The notes: generated by a model from the sequence alone, not told the origin. Numbered from the stretch's first letter, positions 1 through 7,632 are shown. The stretch is DNA of 16,464 nucleotides from an uncultured Alphaproteobacteria bacterium (GCA_905233775.1 CAJOEB010000021.1:1-16464), one strand, 5' to 3'. Numbers and translations: made by a program.

Positions 1-659
<659 letters not shown>

Positions 660-660
660 T

Positions 661-666
661 TATAAT
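661..666 (+). promoter_or_regulatory. Putative -10 element for the UvrA-like gene
   Basis: A perfect TATAAT lies 75 bases before the ATG at 742. No good -35 hexamer is seen 16-18 bases upstream, so any promoter here would be weak or would need an activator. It lies back to back with the mreB promoter. Confidence 0.3.
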
Positions 667-741
667 ATGATTCCTGATAAAAATATTTATTGTAGTTTTA
701 TTTTGTAGTGCTTGTAGTGATTTAGTGTGTGGTGATTAAAA

Positions 742-3201
742 ATGCCTGATTTTATTGAAGTTCGTGGAGCCAGAGTTCATAATCTAAAAAATATCAATGT
801 TAATATTCCGCTAGGTAAGGTTGTTGGAGTTTGTGGTGTATCCGGTTCCGGAAAAACATCACTGGCGTTAGGCGTTTTGTATTCCGAAGGATTTAGAAGG
901 TTCTTAAATGCGCTATCAACTTATACGAGACGGCGAATAGCACAGCCGAAAAAAGCGCAAGTCGATGTTGTCAGATATCTTCCTGCTGCAATAATTTTGC
1001 GTCAAAGACCCGGCACACCAAATGTCCGTAGTACTGTCGGGACAATGACCGAAACGCTTAACGTTTTGCGACTTATTTATTCTCGTTTAGGTTCTCATCC
1101 GTGTCCGAATGGTCATCTTGTACATACTTCAATAGATCGGTTAAAGACAGGGGAGGATTGCTGTTCTGTTTGCGGAGAAAAATTTTGGATACCTGGTGCT
1201 GAGTCTTTTTCTTTTAATTCTGATGGTGCATGTCATGAATGCGGAGGTCTCGGTTATACTCGAGTAATAAATCCGAAAAAAATTGTACCAAACGAAAATT
1301 TGTCTGTTGATGATGGAGCAATTTCTCCATGGCGTTCGATGGGACGCGGATTAACTCCGTTAGTCCTTCGAAAAATAGGGGTTCGTACAGATGTTCCTTA
1401 TAAAGATCTTACGGAAGAAGAAAAATATATAATATTGCACGGAGAATACGGAACATACAATGTAATTTACGATAATGGATCGGGGAAGCCTGTACCTCTG
1501 AATGTAAAATATGAAAATGCATATCAGGCGATTATGAACAGCTCAAAAAGTGATAGCGAAATAACAGCGGCAAAAGCGGAAAAATACTTTGATATGTTAG
1601 AATGTCCTGTATGTCACAGTAGCAGAATAAACGAAAAAATCGCGAAAAGTATTTTAAATGAAAAAAATATCAGTGAAGCAAGTGCTCTTACGATAAAAGA
1701 GTTGGTAGATTTTTCAAGAGAAGTACAGCAGCAAATGCTACCAGAAATTCAAGAATTATCCGGCGAATTAATAAAGGAATTGTCTAAAAAGCTTGATATA
1801 TTAATAAGTTTGGGGATTTCATATCTTACTTTAGATCGTCCGGGATATACTCTTTCAAATGGAGAATTACAGCGTATTCAATTAATGAAAATCATACAAA
1901 ATGATACTACGGGAGTTCTGTATGTACTGGATGAACCATCAATAGGTTTGCATCCGGCTAATGTTGAGGGGTTATCAAAGTGTATCAGGCAGCTTGCTGA
2001 TAACGGAAACACTGTTTTATTTGTAGATCACAATACCGCAATGCTGAAAAAAGCAGATTATTTAATCGAAATGGGACCGAAATCAGGAACAGAAGGCGGT
2101 GAAGTTATTGCTACAGGAACTCCTGCTGAAATAATCGCTAATTCAAAGTCTGTTATCGGGAAATTTTTGGCAGATTCGTATAAAGTTGCCGAAAAATCCT
2201 CTGAAATATTTCAACATGGAGCTATTTCATTAAATATTAAAGAAAAATTTAACATAAAAAATCTTGCTGTACAGTTTCCGTTGAAAAAAATAACAGCTGT
2301 AGTTGGAGTATCAGGTTCGGGAAAATCAACCTTAGTATTAGATTGCTTAAAAGAAGCAATTTCGGCACATATTTCGCATAAATCTTTGCCTGAATACGTT
2401 GAAAATGTTAATATTCTGGGTGCGACACCGCAAGATAAAATTTCCGGAGTACAGTTTATCGACGCAACTCCGATAGGTAAGAATAACAGATCAACTGTTG
2501 CTACTTACACGGGGATTTTCGATAATATTCGTCAGTTGTTCGCATCGATTAATGATCTCGGATATAACGAAAGCTATTTTTCGTACAATAATAAGGAAGG
2601 ACGTTGTCTGACATGCGAGGGATTGGGCGAGATAAACGCAGATATCCAATATTTGCCGGATTTTTGTATACCATGTCCTGATTGCGGAACAGCAAGATAT
2701 AATCCTGATATTTTAAAGGTAAAACTTCGAGAGAAATCAATCGCAGATATTCTTGCAATGACTGTACGTGAGAGTATCGCATTTTTCTCGGATAATCCGA
2801 CGATATGCCACAAATTAAGTCATCTTGAACAAATCGGTCTCGGATATTTGACGCTAGGGGAGGGGACACCAGGACTTTCCGGAGGTGAAGCGCAACGCAT
2901 GCGTTTATCTATGGAAATAAGCAAAGTACGTAATTCAAATCTTTTTATTCTTGATGAACCAACTATAGGTTTACATCCGAAAGATGTTGAGGTCTTGCTC
3001 GAAAATTTACGTAAGTTGCAGGAAAAAGGAGCGACAATAGTAGTTATTGAACATGATGTAGATGTAATAAAACATGCGGATTTTGTTATAGAAATGGGAG
3101 AAAAAGGCGGACCGGAAGGAGGAAAAATAATTGCGACAGGAACACCATTTGAAATACAATCGGATCCGCAAAGTATTATAAGAAAGAATTTTTATAGTTA
3201 G
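742..3201 (+). CDS. uvrA: UvrA-like double ABC ATPase lacking the UvrB-binding domain
   Basis: This 819-residue protein belongs to the UvrA family of DNA-binding tandem ABC ATPases. NBD1 has Walker A GVSGSGKTS (32-40), signature LSNGELQ (371-377) and Walker B LYVLDEP (393-399). NBD2 has Walker A GVSGSGKST (522-530), signature LSGGEAQ (712-718) and Walker B LFILDEP (734-740). Zinc sites are C141-X2-C144-X19-C164-X2-C167 and C622-X2-C625 with C645-X2-C648; C288/C291 form the further CxxC seen in UvrA. Canonical UvrA is about 940 residues. Here only about 20 residues separate CPNGH (121-125) from the first zinc cysteine, where the roughly 115-residue UvrB-binding domain normally sits. It thus resembles UvrA2/DrrC-type proteins linked to damage tolerance or drug resistance rather than classical UvrABC excision. 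GGTGAT at 731-736 is a plausible ribosome binding site. Family certain; role inferred. Confidence 0.9.
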   Translation: MPDFIEVRGARVHNLKNINVNIPLGKVVGVCGVSGSGKTSLALGVLYSEGFRRFLNALSTYTRRRIAQPKKAQVDVVRYLPAAIILRQRPGTPNVRSTVGTMTETLNVLRLIYSRLGSHPCPNGHLVHTSIDRLKTGEDCCSVCGEKFWIPGAESFSFNSDGACHECGGLGYTRVINPKKIVPNENLSVDDGAISPWRSMGRGLTPLVLRKIGVRTDVPYKDLTEEEKYIILHGEYGTYNVIYDNGSGKPVPLNVKYENAYQAIMNSSKSDSEITAAKAEKYFDMLECPVCHSSRINEKIAKSILNEKNISEASALTIKELVDFSREVQQQMLPEIQELSGELIKELSKKLDILISLGISYLTLDRPGYTLSNGELQRIQLMKIIQNDTTGVLYVLDEPSIGLHPANVEGLSKCIRQLADNGNTVLFVDHNTAMLKKADYLIEMGPKSGTEGGEVIATGTPAEIIANSKSVIGKFLADSYKVAEKSSEIFQHGAISLNIKEKFNIKNLAVQFPLKKITAVVGVSGSGKSTLVLDCLKEAISAHISHKSLPEYVENVNILGATPQDKISGVQFIDATPIGKNNRSTVATYTGIFDNIRQLFASINDLGYNESYFSYNNKEGRCLTCEGLGEINADIQYLPDFCIPCPDCGTARYNPDILKVKLREKSIADILAMTVRESIAFFSDNPTICHKLSHLEQIGLGYLTLGEGTPGLSGGEAQRMRLSMEISKVRNSNLFILDEPTIGLHPKDVEVLLENLRKLQEKGATIVVIEHDVDVIKHADFVIEMGEKGGPEGGKIIATGTPFEIQSDPQSIIRKNFYS

Positions 3202-3214
3202 TTTTTATAGTTAA
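3189..3214 (+). repeat. 13-bp tandem duplication at the uvrA stop codon
   Basis: TTTTTATAGTTAG (3189-3201), which ends in the stop codon, is followed directly by TTTTTATAGTTAA (3202-3214), a 12 of 13 match. It is probably a replication-slippage duplication. No terminator-like stem is seen. Confidence 0.6.
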
Positions 3215-3244
3215 TTGTTATTAATATCTTATTTGAGATATAAT
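3215..3244 (+). promoter_or_regulatory. Putative sigma70 promoter for the lipoprotein gene
   Basis: TTGTTA (3215-3220), an 18-base spacer and a perfect TATAAT (3239-3244) give a predicted start near 3251, about 28 bases before the ATG at 3279. This suggests the lipoprotein gene has its own promoter despite the short gap after the UvrA-like gene. Confidence 0.45.
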
Positions 3245-3278
3245 TTATACACAAAATATCATTTTTCGAGTTAAGGAT

Positions 3279-4676
3279 ATGAAAAAGTTTGTAATCTCGG
3301 CATTATTACTACCATTATGTTCCTGTATAAATACAGATATTCAAGAGAAACAAGAAACAAACATAGCAACTGTCGATAATAATCAGGAAATAAAACAAGA
3401 AATAAAAATAACGAAATCCAGCACAGTTACCATTGTACCACAACATGTTGTAAAGAGTATTGAAACCGAAAATATTCCTGAATATGTAGAGAATGTTGCA
3501 AAAACGAATATTCTTCCTATAAATGCTTTTGATAAAGTCGCTATGCAAATGACGGGACAATATGTTGCAGATGAATTAAAAAATAGTAGAACTTATTACG
3601 CATATATGAAGTTTTTTGATCGAGAGTGGGCGAGGTTACAACGTAACAGTATTTCGCATATATCTGCTTGGACATCGAAAAATATAAATCCGCTTGTGAA
3701 CAATTATACCGATACTGTATTTTATCCATTCGGAGGACCTGACATTATCTATGCTCTGTCTTTTTTCCCCGATGCAACGAATTATGTATTGGTAGGTCTC
3801 GAACCTATAGGAAGGTTTTCCGATATAGAAAAAGTTATAAATCGTCCGGAAACTTTTGATCAAATTAGGACATCTTTAAGAACATATCTGCGTGGCGGAT
3901 ACTTTATTACGTCGGAGATGTTAACTAATTTATCGCATAAATTTTTGCGCGGTACTATGTATCTGATTTTGCTAGAACTTTCTGCACTTAATTTTGAGAT
4001 AAATAATGTTGAAGATCTTAGTATTGATCCCTCAGGCAACGAAGTTGCACGTGGAGTCGGAATGATTGATTGCGTAAAGATAACTTGTACCAAACGCGGA
4101 GAACAAAAACAGCGAAGTATATATTATGTAAGAGCAGATTTGAGTGATAATAATAAAATTCTCGAAAATTTGTTTAACTTTGTGAAAAAGACTCCATTTC
4201 ACACATATTTCAAAAGTGCTTCTTATGCGATTTGGGATAATACTCTATCGAATATGAGAAATTTTGTTTTAGAAAATTCGCAATTCATTTTGCAAGATGA
4301 TACGGGTATTCCATTTGCATACTTTGATAAAAAATGGGAAAAATATGCCTTCGGAACATATACAGAGCCAAATCTTCCGAAATTTTTCAGACAATATAAG
4401 CAGCCTATGCTGGTTGAATTCTTTGAAAACAACAAAAAAGCTTCAATTCCATTTAAAATAGGATATGGTTTTTATCAGGCACGTCCAAACTTGCTTTTGG
4501 CAATTTCAAAAACAAAACAAAGTGACACAAAGCAATCTACTGAAACTGTAGTTGATAAAGAAAGGATATTGGAACAAGTAGAACAGCTAAAAGATCAATA
4601 TAAAAACGCTGACAAATGCAAGAATTGCGGAAAGGATAAAAAACAAGAGGAAGAGGAAACAACAAAAACAGAATAG
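3279..4676 (+). CDS. Lipoprotein of unknown function, 465 aa
   Basis: I do not recognise a characterised family. The N-terminus MKKFVISALLLPLCSC is a short lipoprotein signal with lipobox L-C-S-C, so Cys16 is the likely lipidated residue and the protein is probably membrane-anchored outside the cytoplasm. A low-complexity Lys/Glu/Thr linker (about 17-65) follows, then a folded region (about 80-410). That region carries the striking segment YPFGGPDIIYALSFFPDA (149-166) followed by YVLVGLEPIG (169-178), which looks like a conserved core. The C-terminus is charged and coiled-coil-like (about 425-445), with a CKNC pair (447-450) and an acidic tail. The ribosome binding site is odd: AAGGA (3273-3277) sits one base from the ATG. 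No later ATG would keep the signal peptide, so I keep this start. It lies between the UvrA-like gene and a repeat-rich region. Confidence 0.8.
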   Translation: MKKFVISALLLPLCSCINTDIQEKQETNIATVDNNQEIKQEIKITKSSTVTIVPQHVVKSIETENIPEYVENVAKTNILPINAFDKVAMQMTGQYVADELKNSRTYYAYMKFFDREWARLQRNSISHISAWTSKNINPLVNNYTDTVFYPFGGPDIIYALSFFPDATNYVLVGLEPIGRFSDIEKVINRPETFDQIRTSLRTYLRGGYFITSEMLTNLSHKFLRGTMYLILLELSALNFEINNVEDLSIDPSGNEVARGVGMIDCVKITCTKRGEQKQRSIYYVRADLSDNNKILENLFNFVKKTPFHTYFKSASYAIWDNTLSNMRNFVLENSQFILQDDTGIPFAYFDKKWEKYAFGTYTEPNLPKFFRQYKQPMLVEFFENNKKASIPFKIGYGFYQARPNLLLAISKTKQSDTKQSTETVVDKERILEQVEQLKDQYKNADKCKNCGKDKKQEEEETTKTE

Positions 4677-4775
4677 AATTTACAACAGAAAAATTATCTC
4701 AATAACCATCATACGTCGCTTTTATAAGAACATTACATCCCAATTCCAGAGTATGCAAAGCTGTCGCTTACGAAT

Positions 4776-4800
4776 ATTATGTTACGAAACATTATGTTAC
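4776..4800 (+). repeat. Short tandem repeat of ATTATGTTAC
   Basis: ATTATGTTAC occurs at 4776-4785 and again at 4791-4800, a 15-base period, in the non-coding stretch just left of the first MITE-like repeat. Apart from this repeat and the MITE copy I see no gene or RNA in the roughly 300 bases from 4677 to 4980. Confidence 0.5.
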
Positions 4801-4817
4801 AAAAAAAGTATTCATTA

Positions 4818-4957
4818 GAGTTATAGCGAAAGTCATTTTATGCGGTTTTTATGTACTGATAATCAGCGTCTAATCAGACGTCTTCCAAATGTCATTTTCG
4901 ACAGTGAAAGATCTGCTAACAAACGATTAAGTCTAATCAGCGTATTCGCAAGATCCC
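4818..4957 (-). mobile_element. MITE-like repeat, left copy (140 bp, TA-flanked)
   Basis: Left copy of a repeat whose right copy lies inverted at 5636-5782. It runs from GAGTTATAGCGAAAGTC to CGCAAGATCCC with TA on both sides (4816-4817 and 4958-4959). The two ends are imperfect inverted repeats: GAGTTATAGCGAAAGTC against GGGATCTTGCGAAAGTC matches at 13 of 17, sharing GCGAAAGTC. Compared with the right copy it has one substitution (G at 4845) in about 126 aligned bases, a 14-base insert GTCTAATCAGACGT after position 4866, and lacks a 21-base block near its GATCCC end. There is no coding capacity. A TA duplication with terminal inverted repeats suggests a non-autonomous derivative of an IS630/Tc1-like or IS5-type element. 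The parent transposase is not in this window. Confidence 0.8.
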
Positions 4958-4980
4958 TATTTGCTTATTTTTATTTGTTC

Positions 4981-5433
4981 TTATTTATTTGGAGTATCTA
5001 ATTTAAATATTTTAACTGTTGTTATTTTATTTTCATTTTTGAATACTATTTTAAAGATACTTGCGGGGTTTTTAGGATCAGCTCCGATCCATCTTAATGT
5101 TGAGACAAAAATTCCGTTCTGGATTTTTGGATATAACTGTACAAAAGTATTTATATCCTTTTCCCATCTTTCTATATTTCCTTCTTTATCTTCAATCGCT
5201 TTGAATATCTCGATTTCAAATTTGGAAAAGTCTTTACTTCTCTCATTTGTAGTGAAATATACGTCTACATTGTTAGTATCTTGATCAACTTTTATATCTT
5301 TTATTCCGATAACAGATTCGGATTTTATATCAACAATATCATTATCTTTTTGTTCTATTCCAACATTAGTAATATGCGCGTTTAAGTTAAACACTAAGCA
5401 AATAATTGATAAATATCCTATATAATGTCTCAT
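4981..5433 (-). CDS. Small secreted protein of unknown function, 150 aa
   Basis: The start is set at the ATG at 5433, because GGAGG (5445-5441) lies seven bases upstream; the frame stays open to 5487 but runs into the promoter. Residues 1-19 form a classical signal peptide (short basic start, hydrophobic YLSIICLVFNL, then NA before His20), so the product is probably exported to the periplasm or beyond. The mature part of about 130 residues has alternating hydrophobic and charged stretches that suggest beta strands, with Trp90 and Trp115 and no cysteines. I recognise no family. The gene sits alone between two inverted copies of a MITE-like repeat, so it may be cargo or a gene framed by two insertions. 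It is transcribed toward the left copy. Confidence 0.7.
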   Translation of the reverse strand: MRHYIGYLSIICLVFNLNAHITNVGIEQKDNDIVDIKSESVIGIKDIKVDQDTNNVDVYFTTNERSKDFSKFEIEIFKAIEDKEGNIERWEKDINTFVQLYPKIQNGIFVSTLRWIGADPKNPASIFKIVFKNENKITTVKIFKLDTPNK

Positions 5434-5463
5434 TTCGAAACCTCCACTAATGATTGTACAAAA

Positions 5464-5492
5464 TATATATGGTTTGTTAAAGCCCATGACAA
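5464..5492 (-). promoter_or_regulatory. Putative sigma70 promoter for the small secreted protein gene
   Basis: On the minus strand TTGTCA (5492-5487) and TATATA (5469-5464) are separated by 17 bases. The predicted start is near 5457, giving a leader of about 24 bases that holds the GGAGG site. This agrees with initiation at 5433 rather than 5487. Confidence 0.5.
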
Positions 5493-5635
5493 GCTTTTTT
5501 TAAGAAAAAATTAAATATTTTTACAACTAAATTATTAATAGCTAATGTTAAAACTAGATAGATGATAAATTGATAGGTAAATAAATGATATATGTATCGA
5601 TGATAATACATTGATATTGTATAAAATTATTATTA

Positions 5636-5782
5636 GGGATCTTGCGAAAGTCGAAAATGGCATTTGAAATACGCTGATTAGACTTAATCGTTTGTTAGCA
5701 GATCTTTCACTGTCGAAAATGACATTTGGAAGGCTGATTATCAGTACATAAAAATCGCATAAAATGACTTTCGCTATAACTC
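5636..5782 (+). mobile_element. MITE-like repeat, right copy (147 bp, TA-flanked)
   Basis: Inverted partner of the copy at 4818-4957. It begins GGGATCTTGCGAAAGTC and ends GACTTTCGCTATAACTC, with TA on each side (5634-5635 and 5783-5784). It carries an internal direct repeat: GTCGAAAATGGCATTTG near its left end and GTCGAAAATGACATTTG about 62 bases further on. The 21-base block that includes the first of these is absent from the left copy. Between the secreted gene's promoter and this repeat (about 5493-5635) I see only AT-rich sequence without a gene. Between the repeat and the transaldolase there is a possible promoter only. Confidence 0.8.
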
Positions 5783-5793
5783 TATTGTATAAA
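5764..5793 (+). promoter_or_regulatory. Possible hybrid promoter for the transaldolase, -35 supplied by the repeat end
   Basis: ATGACT (5764-5769), inside the terminal inverted repeat, is followed after 18 bases by TATAAA (5788-5793) in the flanking DNA. The -35 matches consensus at four of six positions. Transcription would start near 5800, about 48 bases before the ATG at 5848. The call is weak. Confidence 0.3.
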
Positions 5794-5847
5794 TCATAAA
5801 TTTTGGTGTATTCTCCGACAGGTTTCAGGTTTACAGAGTAATTGAAT

Positions 5848-6489
5848 ATGAAAATTTTTCTTGATACAGCAAATATTGATGATATTGATTATTATAAAGA
5901 TTTTATTGATGGTGTAACAACAAATCCAAGTATTCTATCGAAATATGATGTAAAAAATCATAAAAACACAATTTTGAAAATTTGCCGGCTGGTTCGAAGT
6001 CATGTTAGTGTTGAAGTAGTTTCCGATACGGCTGAAGATATGTTAAAAGAGGGTAGGGAGCTTGCGAAGTTGCATAATCAAATATGCGTAAAACTTCCAT
6101 GTACTTATGATGGTCTGCGCGTTTGTAAAATCCTTTCTGAAGAAGGAATTGCTACAAATGTAACTCTTTGTTTCTCCGCTACTCAAGCAGTTCTTGCCGC
6201 AAAATGCGGAGCAACGTATATATCTCCGTTTATAGGACGTCTGGATGATGTGGGGCAGGATGGTTTATCTTTGATTGATGATATTTGTGAGATTTATCGG
6301 CAGCAAGGATTTGAAACGAATGTTTTGGCAGCGTCTGTACGCAATTCATATCACGTTACTCAGGCAATAATGAGCGGAGTAGATGCAATTACCATGTCTC
6401 CGAAAATTTTGAAGAGTTGTCTTGAACATAATCTTACGAATGTAGGATTGCAGCTTTTTGCAGAAGATTGGAAAAACAGAAAGAAATAA
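5848..6489 (+). CDS. tal: Transaldolase (TalC/MipB-type, class I aldolase)
   Basis: Transaldolase moves a dihydroxyacetone unit between sugar phosphates in the non-oxidative pentose phosphate pathway, in the cytoplasm. The 213-residue length fits the short, single-domain subfamily. Visible motifs are FLDTAN (4-9), DGVTTNPSIL (21-30), the Schiff-base lysine Lys82 in VKLP, TNVTLCFS (103-110), ISPFIGRLDD (125-134) and VLAASVRN (159-166). Residues Glu56 and Phe128 fall where fructose-6-phosphate aldolase of E. coli has Gln59 and Tyr131, so true transaldolase activity is favoured. I chose ATG 5848; an in-frame TTG at 5842 is less likely. No strong ribosome binding site is seen. The gene converges on the TadE-like gene with 21 bases between stop codons. 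Confidence 0.92.
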   Translation: MKIFLDTANIDDIDYYKDFIDGVTTNPSILSKYDVKNHKNTILKICRLVRSHVSVEVVSDTAEDMLKEGRELAKLHNQICVKLPCTYDGLRVCKILSEEGIATNVTLCFSATQAVLAAKCGATYISPFIGRLDDVGQDGLSLIDDICEIYRQQGFETNVLAASVRNSYHVTQAIMSGVDAITMSPKILKSCLEHNLTNVGLQLFAEDWKNRKK

Positions 6490-6510
6490 GAAAATAAGAT
6501 TGTGTTTTCA

Positions 6511-7270
6511 CTAATTTTTTGCGGGGAAAAGTCCTGGTTTTGGTGTGATAACTAGTTGATAAACAAAGAAATTATATATATTCCATGAATTACTACTATC
6601 TTTTGGTCCATGTCTTCCTGATTTCGATTTAGGTTCTAACAAAAAAAATCCAAGTTTCGATTTGTGAAAACCTACTACTCTTCTATAACAACATTCTATT
6701 AACACGCGTTCTTCACCATCCTTATTGCATACTAAGTCTGTATGTAAATCTTTTACATCATCTAAAGAGATAGTTTTTAGATTTTCGCAATTTTGTGTCA
6801 TATTTAATGGTGAATTTCCCTTTGAGCTAGTGCCCCAACATTGTTGATATTGATACTCATTTTTGCTTAATCGTTTTACATAGTAATAGTCAATTGCAAT
6901 ATATATTCCAAACGGCCAAGGATTGAACATTGTCTTTGTATGAAAAAAGTTTAAACAACTTGCATAACTTATCATTGAAAAATCTTTTGAAGTTAGTTGT
7001 TTATTACTTCTGGCATTTCCTATTTGCTGAACCATACTTGCAGCAAGGTAAGTCGATGTCTTAACTTTATCGTGAAGTTCATAAAATCGATAATGGTCAC
7101 ATGCAAAGAAGAGAAGACTAATCAAAATAGGAATTGAAAATGCGAATTCAATTAATATTCCGCCATGGTATTGGCTTTTTTGAGGTTTTTCTTTACTTAA
7201 TAAACGATTACCCCCCCCCGTCAAGTTTCTTTATCAATGATTTTTTTAGCAATCCTATAATCTTTAACAT
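6511..7270 (-). CDS. TadE-like pseudopilin, frame interrupted at a G9 tract (candidate phase-variable gene)
   Basis: The ATG at 7270 has a good ribosome binding site (GGAGAG, 7284-7279, spacer eight). Translation gives 17 residues (MLKIIGLL to LD), then three glycines from nine G (7219-7211), then an immediate TAA. With eight G (or eleven) the same start would run on into a long frame ending at 6511, giving 252 residues for eight. The long frame is TadE/TadG-like: a GG-ILIEF segment followed by a hydrophobic helix (numbering for eight G: about 36-57) matches the pseudopilin N-terminus, with Glu41 at +5 if cleavage follows Gly36. A 190-residue extracytoplasmic part with several cysteines follows. 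The only start fully in frame with nine G is a TTG at 7224 without a ribosome binding site. Such proteins serve Tad pilus assembly at the membrane; no other tad gene is in the window. A one-base sequencing error in the run is an alternative explanation. Confidence 0.75.
7211..7219 (-). repeat. Homopolymer of nine G (coding strand) inside the TadE-like gene
   Basis: Nine consecutive C on the plus strand stand out in very AT-rich surroundings. The tract sits 17 codons into the gene and decides its frame: eight or eleven G joins the ATG at 7270 to the TadE frame; nine or ten G gives early stops. Confidence 0.9.
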
Positions 7271-7322
7271 TAATTTATCTCTCCATGCTACACATTATTT
7301 ATATTCGTATTGTATTTGTATA

Positions 7323-7352
7323 TGTATACTATGCTTCATATATCCTATGTAA
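7323..7352 (-). promoter_or_regulatory. Possible promoter for the TadE-like gene
   Basis: On the minus strand TTACAT (7352-7347) and TATACA (7328-7323) are separated by 18 bases, about 50 bases before the ATG at 7270. The sequence here is very AT-rich, so chance matches are likely. Confidence 0.25.
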
Positions 7353-7380
7353 TATTTATTTTATTGTATTTATTCTATTG

Positions 7381-7603
7381 GAAACGGGTTAACGATTTTT
7401 TAAAAAGCATAATTTTTAAAAATATAAAATAAAAAATAAAGGATCTCCGTCGCAAGCGTCGGGAAATTACACTTTAGCGATTTAAAATTATATTATCAAA
7501 ATTATATATTGAGACTATAAAAATAGAAACCATATATGCATTCATATAATCATTCATTCATATAATCCGATCTATATTCTGTATCATTAGTTTGTTTTTT
7601 GAG
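7381..7603. other. Non-coding AT-rich spacer between the TadE-like gene and rpsB
   Basis: No gene is seen here. It contains a small GC-rich imperfect palindrome, CCGTCGCAAGCGTCGG (7447-7462), in otherwise AT-rich DNA, and a direct repeat of CATTCATATAATC at 7539-7551 and 7555-7567 (16-base period). Either could be a protein-binding site for the divergent genes, but nothing identifies a regulator. Confidence 0.5.
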
Positions 7604-7632
7604 TTGTATTTTTTTTAACTTCTGTGTATAAA
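7604..7632 (+). promoter_or_regulatory. Putative sigma70 promoter of the rpsB cluster
   Basis: TTGTAT (7604-7609), a 17-base spacer and TATAAA (7627-7632) predict a start near 7639. This leaves a leader of about 115 bases before rpsB and is the best promoter seen for the long plus-strand cluster. Confidence 0.5.

Noticed and set aside
4677..4980. tRNA or small RNA gene in the left repeat region
   Set aside because: No cloverleaf, T-loop consensus or strong promoter-terminator pair was seen.
5434..5487. Longer start (5487) for the small secreted protein
   Set aside because: It would place the promoter inside the gene and bury the signal peptide, while 5433 has GGAGG at ideal spacing.
6490..6530. 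Possible bidirectional terminator between tal and the TadE-like gene
   Set aside because: GAAAA/TTTTC can form only a five-pair AT stem with a long loop; too weak to call.
7222..7224. TTG at 7224 as the normal start of the TadE-like gene
   Set aside because: It has no ribosome binding site and directly precedes the G tract; the ATG at 7270 has a good site and only a frameshift separates it from the gene.
7134..7352. Plus-strand 72-codon frame opposite the TadE-like gene
   Set aside because: Low-complexity AT-rich translation, antisense to a recognisable gene, no ribosome binding site.
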